A DNA stretch of 64,000 nt from Bacteroidota bacterium (GCA_030680835.1 JAUXUD010000001.1:1-64000); one strand, 5' to 3'. Positions 54,178 to 62,926 are shown, numbered from the stretch's first letter. Notes: a model not told the origin generated them from the sequence alone. Program-made: numbers and translations.

Positions 54178-55524
54178 ATGGAAGAACCTCCCCTTAGTCT
54201 TATTTTTTGTCAAATTATCAACCCTGTTTTAAGTTCTGCAGATAGTGTCAGCATACTTCTTGCGATTTTATTTGTAATGGTACTTGTTTTTTTATCAGCC
54301 CTCTATTCAGGATCCGAAAATGCATTTTTCTCCCTGAGCAAAGCACAACTGGAAGAGTTACAGGAAATACCAGGTACAACTGCTTTTGCAATAAATTATT
54401 TATTGCGTTATCCCAAAAAGCTCCTTGCTACCATATTAATTGCCAATACCTTTGTAAACATTGCCATTGTATTGGTAATGACTTACCTGTTTTCAACCAT
54501 TTTTAATTTTGCAGCTTATCCCATACTGAGTTTTTTAATTGAGGTGGTGTTTGTTACCTTTTTAATTGTTTTGTTTGGAGAGGTAATTCCCAAAATATAC
54601 TCATTTAAACACAATGTTAAAGTATCCCGCTTTGTTGCCGTTCCGGTTTATGGATCGTATAAACTTTTTCAGCCACTGGTATATTTATTGGTTAGAAGTA
54701 CCGGAATTATCGATAAACGAATTACTAAAAAAGGCCATATTCTATCGGTAGATGAACTTACGCATGCGATTGATATTACTTCCGAAAAAAATGCACCCAG
54801 GCAGGAAAAGAGTATATTGAAAGGGGTTGTTAATTTTGGAAATACCAATGTCAAACAAATCATGCGCCAGCGACCAGACATTGTTGCCATGGATATGAGT
54901 TTAAATTTTAAGCAGCTTATGCTGCAAATAGTTGATTCGGGTTATTCGCGTGTGCCTGTTTTTGAAAACAATCTTGACAATATTAAAGGAATTCTTTTTA
55001 CCAAGGATTTGCTTCCTCACATTAATGAAAAGGCTGACTTTAACTGGCAAGGTTTATTGCGAAAGCCTTTTTTTGTACCCGAAAGTAAAAAGATAGATGA
55101 TTTACTAAAAGAATTTCAAAGTAAACGTATGCATCTTGCCATTGTGGTTGATGAGTTCGGGGGAACCGAAGGTTTGGTAAGTATGGAGGATATTATTGAA
55201 GAAATATTCGGAGAAATTCAGGATGAATTTGATGAAGACGAACATGTTTATACCAAAATAAATGACCATACTTTTGTGTTTGAAGGTAAAATGATCATTA
55301 ATGATGCCTGTAAATATATGGACATTGACCCTGGGGTATTTGATGAAATCCGCAGTGAAGCGGAAACCCTGGGTGGAATGCTGCTGGAACTCAATTCGCA
55401 TTTGCCCAAAATGGGTCAGGAAATAATTTATAAAAACTTTATTTTTAAAATTGAATCGGTTGATAAACGCAAAATTATGCGAATTAAAGTTTCATTTGAA
55501 CCACAGCCCGATGTTCAGGCGTAA
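54178..55524 (+). CDS. gldE: Gliding motility-associated protein GldE (CNNM/CBS family)
   Basis: 448 residues. A DUF21-type membrane domain with about four segments, including YSGSENAFFSLSKAQLEEL and a FGEVIPKIYSFKHN block, is followed by two CBS domains (MRQRPDIVAMDMS, GYSRVPVFENNLDNIKGILFTKDLL; MHLAIVVDEFGGTEGLVSMEDIIEEIFGEIQDEFDE). A C-terminal CorC/HlyC transporter-associated domain is also present. GldE acts with the lipoprotein GldD, and gldD overlaps its end by 14 bp. ATG 54178 is preferred to TTG 54151. Confidence 0.9.
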   Translation: MEEPPLSLIFCQIINPVLSSADSVSILLAILFVMVLVFLSALYSGSENAFFSLSKAQLEELQEIPGTTAFAINYLLRYPKKLLATILIANTFVNIAIVLVMTYLFSTIFNFAAYPILSFLIEVVFVTFLIVLFGEVIPKIYSFKHNVKVSRFVAVPVYGSYKLFQPLVYLLVRSTGIIDKRITKKGHILSVDELTHAIDITSEKNAPRQEKSILKGVVNFGNTNVKQIMRQRPDIVAMDMSLNFKQLMLQIVDSGYSRVPVFENNLDNIKGILFTKDLLPHINEKADFNWQGLLRKPFFVPESKKIDDLLKEFQSKRMHLAIVVDEFGGTEGLVSMEDIIEEIFGEIQDEFDEDEHVYTKINDHTFVFEGKMIINDACKYMDIDPGVFDEIRSEAETLGGMLLELNSHLPKMGQEIIYKNFIFKIESVDKRKIMRIKVSFEPQPDVQA

Positions 55525-56092
55525 CCATTTATTTTATGTTTTGGTTCCTTTGCTGTTTTTATCATGCGGGGATAAAAGTTTTGTTCCAAAACCCAGAGGA
55601 TTTGAGCGAATAGAATTTCCGGAACACGTATATAAAAAATACTGGTTGGATAACTGCCATTACGGATTTGATTTGCCGGTTTATGCTGAAGTTAAAGCAG
55701 ATCCCTATCCATTGGCCGAAGAATGCTGGAACAATGTAAATTACCTTCCCTTTGGAGCCACACTGCATTTAAGTTACCGCAATGTAAAAAACCGGGATGA
55801 TTTGTTTAAGATGCTAAATGATTCGCGCGAAATGGTTTATAAACATGTAATGCGGGCAGATGAAATTGTAGAAAATTATATATCAGCAAAACAATTTCAC
55901 GGAATTTTTTATGAACTGGATGGAAGTACGGCAACCAATGCACAATTTTATGTTACCGACAGCACACAACATTTCTTAAGGGGTTCATTGTATTTTAACT
56001 CGCGTACCAATCAGGATTCTATTGCACCGGTTTTAAACTTTTTAAAAGTTGATATGTTGCATTTAATTGAATCGCTCGAATGGATGAAGTAA
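55511..56092 (+). CDS. gldD: Gliding motility lipoprotein GldD
   Basis: 193 residues. Lipoprotein signal LLFLSC with Cys about residue 18. KPRGFERIEFPEHVYKKY, the W-N-NVNYLPFGATLHLSYR region and FHGIFYELDGSTATNAQFYVTD are the typical GldD blocks. GldD is required for gliding and T9SS-dependent functions in Flavobacterium johnsoniae. It overlaps gldE, so the two are translationally coupled. The ATG at 55511 gives the lipoprotein signal; a longer in-frame start from 55451 would not. Confidence 0.92.
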   Translation: MFRRNHLFYVLVPLLFLSCGDKSFVPKPRGFERIEFPEHVYKKYWLDNCHYGFDLPVYAEVKADPYPLAEECWNNVNYLPFGATLHLSYRNVKNRDDLFKMLNDSREMVYKHVMRADEIVENYISAKQFHGIFYELDGSTATNAQFYVTDSTQHFLRGSLYFNSRTNQDSIAPVLNFLKVDMLHLIESLEWMK

Positions 56093-56095
56093 GCT

Positions 56096-56872
56096 TTAAC
56101 CCGCAGCAGTCCTTTTTCTGAAAATCCATTCCCCCAAAATCCTTGAAGGCCTGATTCGTTTTCCTTTTTTAAGTCCAAACTTTTCAATGCTGTTTTTTTT
56201 GATGTGTAAAATGGAATCTTCAACCGAATCGGTTATTAACAGATGGTCGAGGTCTGATGCAGAAACCGCTCCTTTTATAACCATATCATCAATTAATTCA
56301 CACAGGTTTTTCCAGTATTCTTTTCCGAAAATAATTACCGGGAAATTCTCAATTTTACCCGTTTGAATCAGGGTAAGGGCTTCAAACAACTCATCCATGG
56401 TGCCCCAGCCGCCGGGCATAATAATAAAAGCATATGAGTATTTTATGAGCAGGGTTTTACGTACAAAAAAATACCGGAAATCAACCCATTTATGTAAATA
56501 GGGATTTTCCTTTTGTTCAAAGGGTAATTGAATATTGCAGCCAATACTTTTCCCGTTATTTTCAAATGCACCCCGGTTGGCAGCTTCCATAATTCCCGGC
56601 CCGCCTCCGGTCATTACGGCAAAACCCAAATCACTCAAACGCGCTCCCATTTTACGGGCTTCCTGGTAATAAAAATGATCTTCTTTAAACCGGGCGCTGC
56701 CAAATACAGTAACGCAGGGACCAATAAAGTGCAATACCCTGTATCCTTTTATAAATTCTCCCCAAACCTTAAATGAAAAAATAAATTCACGCCATCGTTC
56801 ACGCGGACCTTCTAAAAACTCGCGTTCACTCATTTGGTACTTGGCACGCAAGCGATTAATATAGGGTATCAT
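56096..56872 (-). CDS. LOG-family (TIGR00730) protein, putative nucleotide 5'-monophosphate phosphoribohydrolase
   Basis: 258 residues. The Rossmann-like family signatures TGGGPGIMEAANRGA and MPGGWGTMDELFEALTLIQTGKI are complete. The enzymes release the base from cytokinin or nucleoside 5'-monophosphates. Length is slightly above the minimal LOG protein because of an N-terminal helical extension. It converges with gldD with only 3 bp between stops and starts 5 bp after the hppD stop, so it may be the last gene of an hppD operon. Confidence 0.88.
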   Translation of the reverse strand: MIPYINRLRAKYQMSEREFLEGPRERWREFIFSFKVWGEFIKGYRVLHFIGPCVTVFGSARFKEDHFYYQEARKMGARLSDLGFAVMTGGGPGIMEAANRGAFENNGKSIGCNIQLPFEQKENPYLHKWVDFRYFFVRKTLLIKYSYAFIIMPGGWGTMDELFEALTLIQTGKIENFPVIIFGKEYWKNLCELIDDMVIKGAVSASDLDHLLITDSVEDSILHIKKNSIEKFGLKKGKRIRPSRILGEWIFRKRTAAG

Positions 56873-56877
56873 TTATT

Positions 56878-58008
56878 TTACAGGTTTCCTCTTTCTTCCT
56901 GTTCTCTTTCTATGGCTTCAAATAATGCTTTAAAATTTCCTTTGCCAAACGATTTTGCACCTTTACGCTGTATGATTTCGTAAAACATGGTGGGCCGGTC
57001 CTCAACAGGTTTGGTAAACAATTGCAACAAATAGCCCTCATCGTCGCGGTCAACCAAAATGCCCAGCTCTTTTAAAGGTTCAACATCTTCTTCAATGGGC
57101 CCAACCCGGTCGAGCAAATCGTCGTAATAGCTCGAAGGCACTTTTAAAAACTCAACCCCACGTGCCATCAGTTGTTTTACTGTAGAAACAATATCCAGGG
57201 TTGCAATGGCCACATGCTGGGTTCCTTCGCCCTCATAAAATTCCAGGTATTCTTCAACCTGCGATTTTCGTTTACCTACTGCAGGCTCATTTATCGGGAA
57301 TTTTACATAGCCGTTTCCATTGCTCATTACCTTGCTCATTAAAGCAGAGTATTCGGTTGAAATATCTTTATCATCAAACGACAAAATATTTTTGAAACCC
57401 ATAACATTTTCGTAAAAACTTACCCAGGGATTCATCTGGTTCCAGCCTACATTGCCCACGCAATGATCTACATATAACAAACCGGTTGGTTCAGGATTAT
57501 AAGTACTTTCCCATTTTCTGAATCCCGGCATAAATACCCCATTATAATTTTTGCGTTCAACAAAAATATGTACCACTTCGCCGTAAGTATGGATTCCGCT
57601 CAGCCGTACTTCGCCGTCTTTATCTGTTAAAGTTACAGGCTCCATATACGATTTGGCCCCTCGTTTCATGGTTTGTTCGTATGCATCATAGGCATCATCC
57701 ACCCATAAGGCCAGTACTTTTACACCATCGCCATGCTTCTTGTGGTGTTCGGCAATAGGTCCGTCTGAATGTAATGGTGTGGTAAGCATTAGGCGCATTT
57801 TGTTTTGAACCAAAACATAGCTGGCGCGGTCCTTAACTCCGGTTTCCGGTCCGGCATAAGCCAGACTTTGAAAGCCAAAAGCCGTTTTATAAAAATGTGC
57901 GGCCTGTTTGGCATTGCCTACGTATAGCTCTACATAATCGGTTCCTTTTAAAGGGAGGAAATCGGTTGTATTGGGAAGGGTTTCAGTGGTTTTTTCCTGA
58001 GTTTGCAT
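56878..58008 (-). CDS. hppD: 4-hydroxyphenylpyruvate dioxygenase
   Basis: 376 residues. Fe(II) enzyme turning 4-hydroxyphenylpyruvate into homogentisate in tyrosine breakdown. Two vicinal-oxygen-chelate halves: TDYVELYVGNAKQAAHFYKT at the front and a second module with metal ligands in VDHCVGNV, QHVAIATLDIV and MFYEIIQRKG. The C-terminal GFGKGNFKALFEAIE-type segment is present as SFGKGNFKALFEAIE. Its pathway partner hmgA lies 1.8 kb upstream on the same strand, with four small open frames between. Confidence 0.94.
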   Translation of the reverse strand: MQTQEKTTETLPNTTDFLPLKGTDYVELYVGNAKQAAHFYKTAFGFQSLAYAGPETGVKDRASYVLVQNKMRLMLTTPLHSDGPIAEHHKKHGDGVKVLALWVDDAYDAYEQTMKRGAKSYMEPVTLTDKDGEVRLSGIHTYGEVVHIFVERKNYNGVFMPGFRKWESTYNPEPTGLLYVDHCVGNVGWNQMNPWVSFYENVMGFKNILSFDDKDISTEYSALMSKVMSNGNGYVKFPINEPAVGKRKSQVEEYLEFYEGEGTQHVAIATLDIVSTVKQLMARGVEFLKVPSSYYDDLLDRVGPIEEDVEPLKELGILVDRDDEGYLLQLFTKPVEDRPTMFYEIIQRKGAKSFGKGNFKALFEAIEREQEERGNL

Positions 58009-58136
58009 ATGGTAATCGCTTAATTAATATTTCTATCTGATGTAAAATTATAAAATGTCTAATGGCAAATATAATTATTATTCGGAATCTAATATTTTAG
58101 AATTATTGAAGCGGTTAGAAAATTATAATTATATGT

Positions 58137-58745
58137 TTATTTTACTAAATCCCAAATTTCATCAATTGATGGTCGGATTCTGATGATTCCATCTTTATAA
58201 TTTAGCAAAATGTGACAATTAATTGGAAAAAAATCTAAATTATATGATACAGCAATATGAACCGGCCGATAGGTTAAATTATTAATAACCAAAGTGTCAT
58301 ATCTTGGAGTATCGTACATATGATAGCGCATATTTTTGAAATCAATACTAACTGAATAAGCAAGGTAGGTTGTTGCACTATTTCCCATTTTATATAAATC
58401 TAGTGTTATTGAATCGGTTTTCATATCCTTGAATTTGTAATGCATACATTCCATATAAATATCCTTTATTTCAAAATTACCATAATTTCTTTGTTCATGC
58501 AGCGTGTCTTTTCTAATAAAAATTACGATAAATTTTAGTTCCTCTTTGAGTGTTGATTTGTATTTGCTAAAAATAACAGTATCGCCAACATGATAATTAA
58601 ATAAAATTGTATCTGAAGCAGATAGATTGAGATTAACTATTGTTTTTTTTGCTGGAGTAGGTTCAGATATTTTTTTATTACATGCCGTAATATTTAATAA
58701 TACAATAATTATAATGAAATTATTAATATGTTTGAAATATTTCAT
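58137..58745 (-). CDS. Small lipoprotein of unknown function
   Basis: 202 residues from MKYFKHINN, or 204 from an ATG two codons earlier. Signal peptide with lipobox ITAC (Cys about residue 22). The mature part is beta-rich with no recognised family; it ends HILLNYKDGIIRIRPS, like the ends of the lipoproteins at 58723 and 25470. Strongly AT-rich compared with the flanking hppD. Its start overlaps the upstream lipoprotein gene by about 23-29 bp, so the two are co-translated. Confidence 0.6.
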   Translation of the reverse strand: MKYFKHINNFIIIIVLLNITACNKKISEPTPAKKTIVNLNLSASDTILFNYHVGDTVIFSKYKSTLKEELKFIVIFIRKDTLHEQRNYGNFEIKDIYMECMHYKFKDMKTDSITLDLYKMGNSATTYLAYSVSIDFKNMRYHMYDTPRYDTLVINNLTYRPVHIAVSYNLDFFPINCHILLNYKDGIIRIRPSIDEIWDLVK

Positions 58746-59331
58746 TTCCAATTTTGATATAATTTATACCACTTTTGTATCCATAATATAAATACGAAGT
58801 AGTATCGTTCTTAGAATTATTAACTTTATTAATGTAATAAAAAGTGATTCCATTTAAAGTAATTGAGTCCTGATAATTTAATGAGTTTATGTTCCCGATA
58901 AAAACAATTGCAGTTGTAAATTCTTTGTTTTTAATTTTAAAATATAAAGTGGGTCTCCTAGCCGCATTTGTGTAAACCTCTCCGCTGAGCAGTTTAATAG
59001 TTACTTTATTTAAATTGTCTGAATAATTTAAAACATAAGTCTGATCCAAAACTTTTGCACCTGGACAACCAGAAAGTTCTTCATGTTTTATGGGTCTGAC
59101 AGAATCCCCTCTAAAACCACCAGAACCTGATAAATGCAAAGTGTCAATCAAAACTCCATTTACAAAATGCAATAGTGAAATAACTTCATTCCCTTTATAA
59201 AAAAAGGCATCAATTTCAGTTTGAGAAAGAGGATTCCCAGCCACATCACTTTTTTGATCGCATCCTGTTTTTTTACAACTTATTAATAAAGTAGTAAAAC
59301 AAAATATTATTAAATAATTCGCTTTGATCAT
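58723..59331 (-). CDS. Small lipoprotein of unknown function
   Basis: 202 residues. Signal peptide LIIFCFTTLLISC with the lipobox Cys at about residue 19. Further Cys are in KKTGCDQ and LSGCPGAKV. It ends with YYGYKSGINYIKIGNEIF, matching the closing strands of the lipoproteins at 58137 and 25470. No named family recognised. It follows the DUF2442 gene by 9 bp and overlaps the next lipoprotein, so three or more AT-rich genes form one short transcript. Confidence 0.6.
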   Translation of the reverse strand: MIKANYLIIFCFTTLLISCKKTGCDQKSDVAGNPLSQTEIDAFFYKGNEVISLLHFVNGVLIDTLHLSGSGGFRGDSVRPIKHEELSGCPGAKVLDQTYVLNYSDNLNKVTIKLLSGEVYTNAARRPTLYFKIKNKEFTTAIVFIGNINSLNYQDSITLNGITFYYINKVNNSKNDTTSYLYYGYKSGINYIKIGNEIFQTY

Positions 59332-59340
59332 TAAAAAATA

Positions 59341-59643
59341 TTATAAATTTATTGATTGGGAAAGTGATTCATTATAGCCTATTGACCGATCCAAATTATT
59401 AAAATACAAGTCCTCCAAATGAAAAATCATATCCCAATTTTCACCCCAAACAATATTTCCACCATCTAATTTAAATTTTTTAAATTCGGTAAGTTCTAAA
59501 TACTTTGTAATCATTGGATTCTGCCGACTTTTCAAGAATGGTTCAAAATCAACAATCCGATTTGTTCCATCCGAAAAATGCAATTCTAGTTTAAATTCAG
59601 AAATGTAATTAGCATTTTCAAGATTGATAATGATAGATTTCAT
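59341..59643 (-). CDS. DUF2442 domain protein
   Basis: 100 residues. FKLELHFSDGTNRIVDFEPFL followed by a helical stretch (TEFKKFKLDGGNIVWGENWDMIFHLEDLY) follows the DUF2442 pattern, in which a beta hairpin with SDG and a later GG-x-I/V-W strand are conserved. DUF2442 genes often sit beside DUF4160 genes in putative toxin-antitoxin-like pairs; no DUF4160 is seen here. A 33-residue frame overlaps its start. Confidence 0.72.
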   Translation of the reverse strand: MKSIIINLENANYISEFKLELHFSDGTNRIVDFEPFLKSRQNPMITKYLELTEFKKFKLDGGNIVWGENWDMIFHLEDLYFNNLDRSIGYNESLSQSINL

Positions 59644-59719
59644 CGACTAAATGTTTTATGTATCCTTCAATTTCAACTATTGCTTCAAATATGTGAATTA
59701 ATCCCTGCTTATTTTTCAT
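59618..59719 (-). CDS. Tiny open reading frame overlapping the DUF2442 start
   Basis: 33 codons, ATG to TGA, coding for MKNKQGLIHIFEAIVEIEGY followed by IKHLVDEIYHYQS. It overlaps the start of the DUF2442 gene by 26 bp, as a coupled leader peptide or a trimmed partner gene might. No homology recognised and the composition is not decisive, so it may be chance. Confidence 0.22.
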   Translation of the reverse strand: MKNKQGLIHIFEAIVEIEGYIKHLVDEIYHYQS

Positions 59720-59746
59720 AAATAAGTATTTTTTGCTTATTTTTCA

Positions 59747-59774
59747 ACTCTCATTTCCCATATCTCATCTCTTT
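59747..59774. repeat. Heptamer array at the hmgA 3' end
   Basis: Four 7-mers: ACTCTCA, TTTCCCA, TATCTCA, TCTCTTT, ending 4 bp before the hmgA stop codon. A small AATAAG/CTTATT hairpin lies beside it at 59721-59741. Confidence 0.6.
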
Positions 59775-59778
59775 CCTA

Positions 59779-60936
59779 TTACTCCACCCAACTCTTATAA
59801 TAGGATGGGTCTTCCATATCCATTGCAGCCTGGGTAATCTTAAGCGGATGAAACGGGTCAATCATAACTGCCAGTTCTTTGGTTTCGGTTTTGCCAATTG
59901 ATTTTTCGGCCATGCCCGGGTGCGGACCATGCGGAATGCCTTTGGGATGTAAACTGATCATGCCGCGTTCAACATGTTTGCGGCTCATAAAATCACCATC
60001 CACGTAATACAAAACTTCATCACTATCCACATTGCTGTGGTTGTATGGTGCCGGAATAGAAAGCGGGTGGTAATCGTACATGCGGGGAACGAATGAACAG
60101 ATTACAAAATTATGGCCTTCAAAAGTTTGGTGTATCGGAGGCGGCATGTGAATGCGTCCGGTTATGGGTTCATAATTATGTATGCTGAACCCATACGGAT
60201 ACTGGTAACCATCCCAACCCACTGCATCAAAGGGATGCGTGGCATAGGTATATGGATAAATCATATCCTGTTTTTTTATCAGTACTTTAAAGTCGCCGGT
60301 TTCATCGTGCGTTTCCAGGTTTTCGGGCAGTTTGATATCGCGTTCGCAATAGGGCGAATGTTCCAAAAACTGTCCGAATTGGTTCAGGTAACGTTTTGGG
60401 GGCCTGATGGGAGAGAAGCTCTCGGTAATAAACAGGCGGTTATTTTCACTATCAAATTCCATTTGATAAATCACGCCACGGGGTACTACCAGGTAGTCGC
60501 CATATTCGAAATGGATGGTGCCGTATAAGGTTTTGAGTTTGCCGCTGCCTTCATGGATAAAAATAACTTCGTCGGCATCGGCATTTTTATAATAATAATC
60601 TGTCATGCTTTTGCGTGGTGCTGCCGAAATCAGATACACATCATTATTAAAGAGCGTAATCACCCTTGATTTTAAATAATCATCGTTGGGTTCAGTTTTA
60701 AAAGTTAAAAAACTACGATTCTGAAGATTTTTTTCCAAAGCAGCTTTGGGTTCAACAGAATACGCTTCGCCTATTTTTTTCACCAAAGTTGGTGGGTGAC
60801 AGTGGTAAACCAATGAATACAAACTGCTAAATCCTTCCGTAGAAATGAGTTCTTCGGCATACAAACTGCCATCGGGTTTTCTAAACTGGGTATGTCGTTT
60901 TTCGGGTAATTTCCCTGATTTGTGATAAAAAGGCAT
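59779..60936 (-). CDS. hmgA: Homogentisate 1,2-dioxygenase
   Basis: 385 residues. Opens homogentisate to maleylacetoacetate, the step after HppD. The family pattern is clear: YAEELISTEGFSSLYSLVYH, the cupin region DEVIFIHEGSGKLKTLYG, HPFDAVGWDGYQYPYGFSI, and the iron-ligand region with RIHMPPPIHQTFEGHNFVICSF and MYDYHPLSIPAPYNHSN. It is the shorter prokaryotic form. No fumarylacetoacetase or maleylacetoacetate isomerase is in the window. Confidence 0.9.
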   Translation of the reverse strand: MPFYHKSGKLPEKRHTQFRKPDGSLYAEELISTEGFSSLYSLVYHCHPPTLVKKIGEAYSVEPKAALEKNLQNRSFLTFKTEPNDDYLKSRVITLFNNDVYLISAAPRKSMTDYYYKNADADEVIFIHEGSGKLKTLYGTIHFEYGDYLVVPRGVIYQMEFDSENNRLFITESFSPIRPPKRYLNQFGQFLEHSPYCERDIKLPENLETHDETGDFKVLIKKQDMIYPYTYATHPFDAVGWDGYQYPYGFSIHNYEPITGRIHMPPPIHQTFEGHNFVICSFVPRMYDYHPLSIPAPYNHSNVDSDEVLYYVDGDFMSRKHVERGMISLHPKGIPHGPHPGMAEKSIGKTETKELAVMIDPFHPLKITQAAMDMEDPSYYKSWVE

Positions 60937-61072
60937 ATTTCTGTTTAATTATTGTTTTAAGTTTGAAAAATAATTGGTTCAATGCAATTTGTTTTCTTTT
61001 TATTGTGACTATTAATTATCCACCAAAGTGAAAACAGCGCAGATCCCTTTTTTAAAATTCAAAAATAATCAA

Positions 61073-62092
61073 ATGCAATTGAATACATTCACAAAACCGC
61101 TAATTTTTATCAGTCTGATCTTGATCCTTGTAAGTTGCAATGATGTAAATAACACAAAAACCAATGATTCAAAAAGTGACAGCATTCTGAAAACAGAGCG
61201 TTTAAAAGACCTGAGCGGACAAATTGAACGCAATCCAGAGAATGCGGAGTTATTGTATCAGCGGGCACAGATTTACTTTAATGATAAGTATTTAAATAAG
61301 GCTGAAGCTGATATGGAGACAGCTATTCAGACTGATTCCATGAATCCCATCTATCATTTCAACCTGGCGCGCATTCAATACGCAATGAACAAAACCATAC
61401 TTGCAGCCCAACATTATGAAAAGGCAATTGCGTTAAAACCCGATTACCAGGATGCCAAATTAAAACTTGCCGATTTATATTTTGTGGTTAAGGAGCATCA
61501 AAAATCGGTTCAGCTTTTAAATAACGCACTAACTGCCGACAAGAGCAATTCGTATATTTATCACATGCTGGGAATGAATTTTAAAGAAACCGGCGATACG
61601 GCCAGAGCCATTTATCATTTTCAAACAGCGGTAGAAAACGATCCTGCCGATTATGAATCAACTTTATATATTGCCAACTTATACGCAGCACAAGGCAGAA
61701 AAATTGCGTTTGAATATTATAATGCGGCATTAAAATTAAGGACGAAAGGTACCGATGCCTTGTTTGCAAGAGCTGTTTTTGCCCAAAAGTGTAAAATGTA
61801 TAAACAGGCTCTTATGGATTATCGCAGGGTGATTGATATTGAACCCGGAAATTATCTGGCATACTATAATGTTGGGTATATTAATTTTGAGAATAAAATG
61901 TTTGATGAAGCATTGCGAAACTGGGATATCTGTATCCGGATGAATCCCAATTACGGGAACGCTTTTTATATGAAGGGTTTGACCTGCGAAATATTGAATA
62001 ATAATACAGAGGCATTAATTAACTATAAAAAGGCTATTGAATTAGAGCCCGAAAATAATTTATTTAATGAGGGTTTAATGAGAATAAAATAG
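61073..62092 (+). CDS. TPR-repeat lipoprotein
   Basis: 339 residues from MQLNTFTKP, giving a lipoprotein signal LILVSC with Cys about residue 22; a GTG 15 codons earlier is in frame but adds no signal. About eight TPR units follow (for example NPENAELLYQRAQIYFNDKYLNKAEADME, NPIYHFNLARIQYAMNKTILAAQHYEKAIALKP, NAFYMKGLTCEILNNNTEALINYKKAIELEP), ending right at the C-terminus. Likely an outer-membrane-facing scaffold. It ends in a strong shared terminator. Confidence 0.85.
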   Translation: MQLNTFTKPLIFISLILILVSCNDVNNTKTNDSKSDSILKTERLKDLSGQIERNPENAELLYQRAQIYFNDKYLNKAEADMETAIQTDSMNPIYHFNLARIQYAMNKTILAAQHYEKAIALKPDYQDAKLKLADLYFVVKEHQKSVQLLNNALTADKSNSYIYHMLGMNFKETGDTARAIYHFQTAVENDPADYESTLYIANLYAAQGRKIAFEYYNAALKLRTKGTDALFARAVFAQKCKMYKQALMDYRRVIDIEPGNYLAYYNVGYINFENKMFDEALRNWDICIRMNPNYGNAFYMKGLTCEILNNNTEALINYKKAIELEPENNLFNEGLMRIK

Positions 62093-62121
62093 TTAGCGCT
62101 GAAAAATAAAAATTTTAAAAT

Positions 62122-62159
62122 AAAAAAGCCTCTCCGGAATGATCGGGAGAGGCTTTTTT
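62122..62159. terminator. Bidirectional Rho-independent terminator
   Basis: AAAAAAGCCTCTCC (62122-62135) pairs exactly with GGAGAGGCTTTTTT (62146-62159), 10-nt loop, with A/T tracts on both sides. It separates the convergent TPR lipoprotein and barrel genes. Confidence 0.92.
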
Positions 62160-62162
62160 ATT

Positions 62163-62861
62163 TTAATTTTTATTATTGTTTTTTCCTATATAGTAAAACA
62201 ATCCCAGAGTGGGTGTCATTGTATTGATGTTGATTCCAATATCACTTGTTGTAGTTTTAGTTGTAGTAGGGCCTGCAGTTGTTTCTGAACTCATACTGTT
62301 GTAACCAATAAAATTGGCCAATGCGAAGTCTATTCCCCACTTTTCTGATGGGAAAAAAGTGAATCCGGGGGTAATATTGAAGCCTATAAGTGTAGCCTTT
62401 TGGTCAGGTATTGCAATAAGTGCAGGTGGTGTTCCTGTTACATAAAAATCCGATATAGTCATGGATCCATAATTAAAAGCACCTTGACCCCACATCTTAA
62501 ATTTATCAGAAACATCCATATATTTCCTTGCAAACAGAATAATATCAAAGCCCGAAGTCTTGGTATCCCATTTAAAGGAACCAGAAGAATTTGGAGATGT
62601 ACTACTTCCATAATCAACGCCCAGCCCAACAGCAAGTCCGTCCATAATAAAATACCCACCAATAACTTGAAACATCATGGTGGAAGATTTCACGTCGGCA
62701 GGAGTAACTGCAGGAGGTACCGGAGCGGGAGTAATCTTCTTACTTGTGGTAGTAGAAGTATACCCAATATTACCACCTAACATAATTGAACCAGCACCCG
62801 TTTGTGCGTTAGCAAAAGTTCCAACCATTGCCGTTGCAAGAATTAAAAATGTTTTTTTCAT
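62163..62861 (-). CDS. Outer-membrane beta-barrel protein
   Basis: 232 residues. Signal peptide MKKTFLILATAMVGTFANAQ, then alternating strands typical of a small barrel (SIMLGGNIGYTS, MMFQVIGGYFI, AVGLGVDYGS, MWGQGAFNYGS, LGLFYYIGK at the end). Two Thr/Pro/Ser-rich loops (SKKITPAPVPPAVTPADV, ETTAGPTTTKTTTS) would be surface exposed. General OmpW/OprF-like barrels look similar; no specific substrate inferred. It has a good promoter at 62895-62926. Confidence 0.78.
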   Translation of the reverse strand: MKKTFLILATAMVGTFANAQTGAGSIMLGGNIGYTSTTTSKKITPAPVPPAVTPADVKSSTMMFQVIGGYFIMDGLAVGLGVDYGSSTSPNSSGSFKWDTKTSGFDIILFARKYMDVSDKFKMWGQGAFNYGSMTISDFYVTGTPPALIAIPDQKATLIGFNITPGFTFFPSEKWGIDFALANFIGYNSMSSETTAGPTTTKTTTSDIGININTMTPTLGLFYYIGKNNNKN

Positions 62862-62894
62862 AATAATTAAGTTTGGTTTTATTTTTTACCATTT

Positions 62895-62926
62895 CAAATA
62901 TATACGGTGTTTTTTTAATTGACAAA
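62895..62926 (-). promoter_or_regulatory. Promoter of the beta-barrel gene
   Basis: On the minus strand: TTTG (62926-62923), 20 bp, TATATTTG (62902-62895), an exact consensus fit, with a leader of about 30 nt before the ATG at 62861. The rest of the spacer up to 63063 is AT-rich and shows no gene. Confidence 0.7.
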
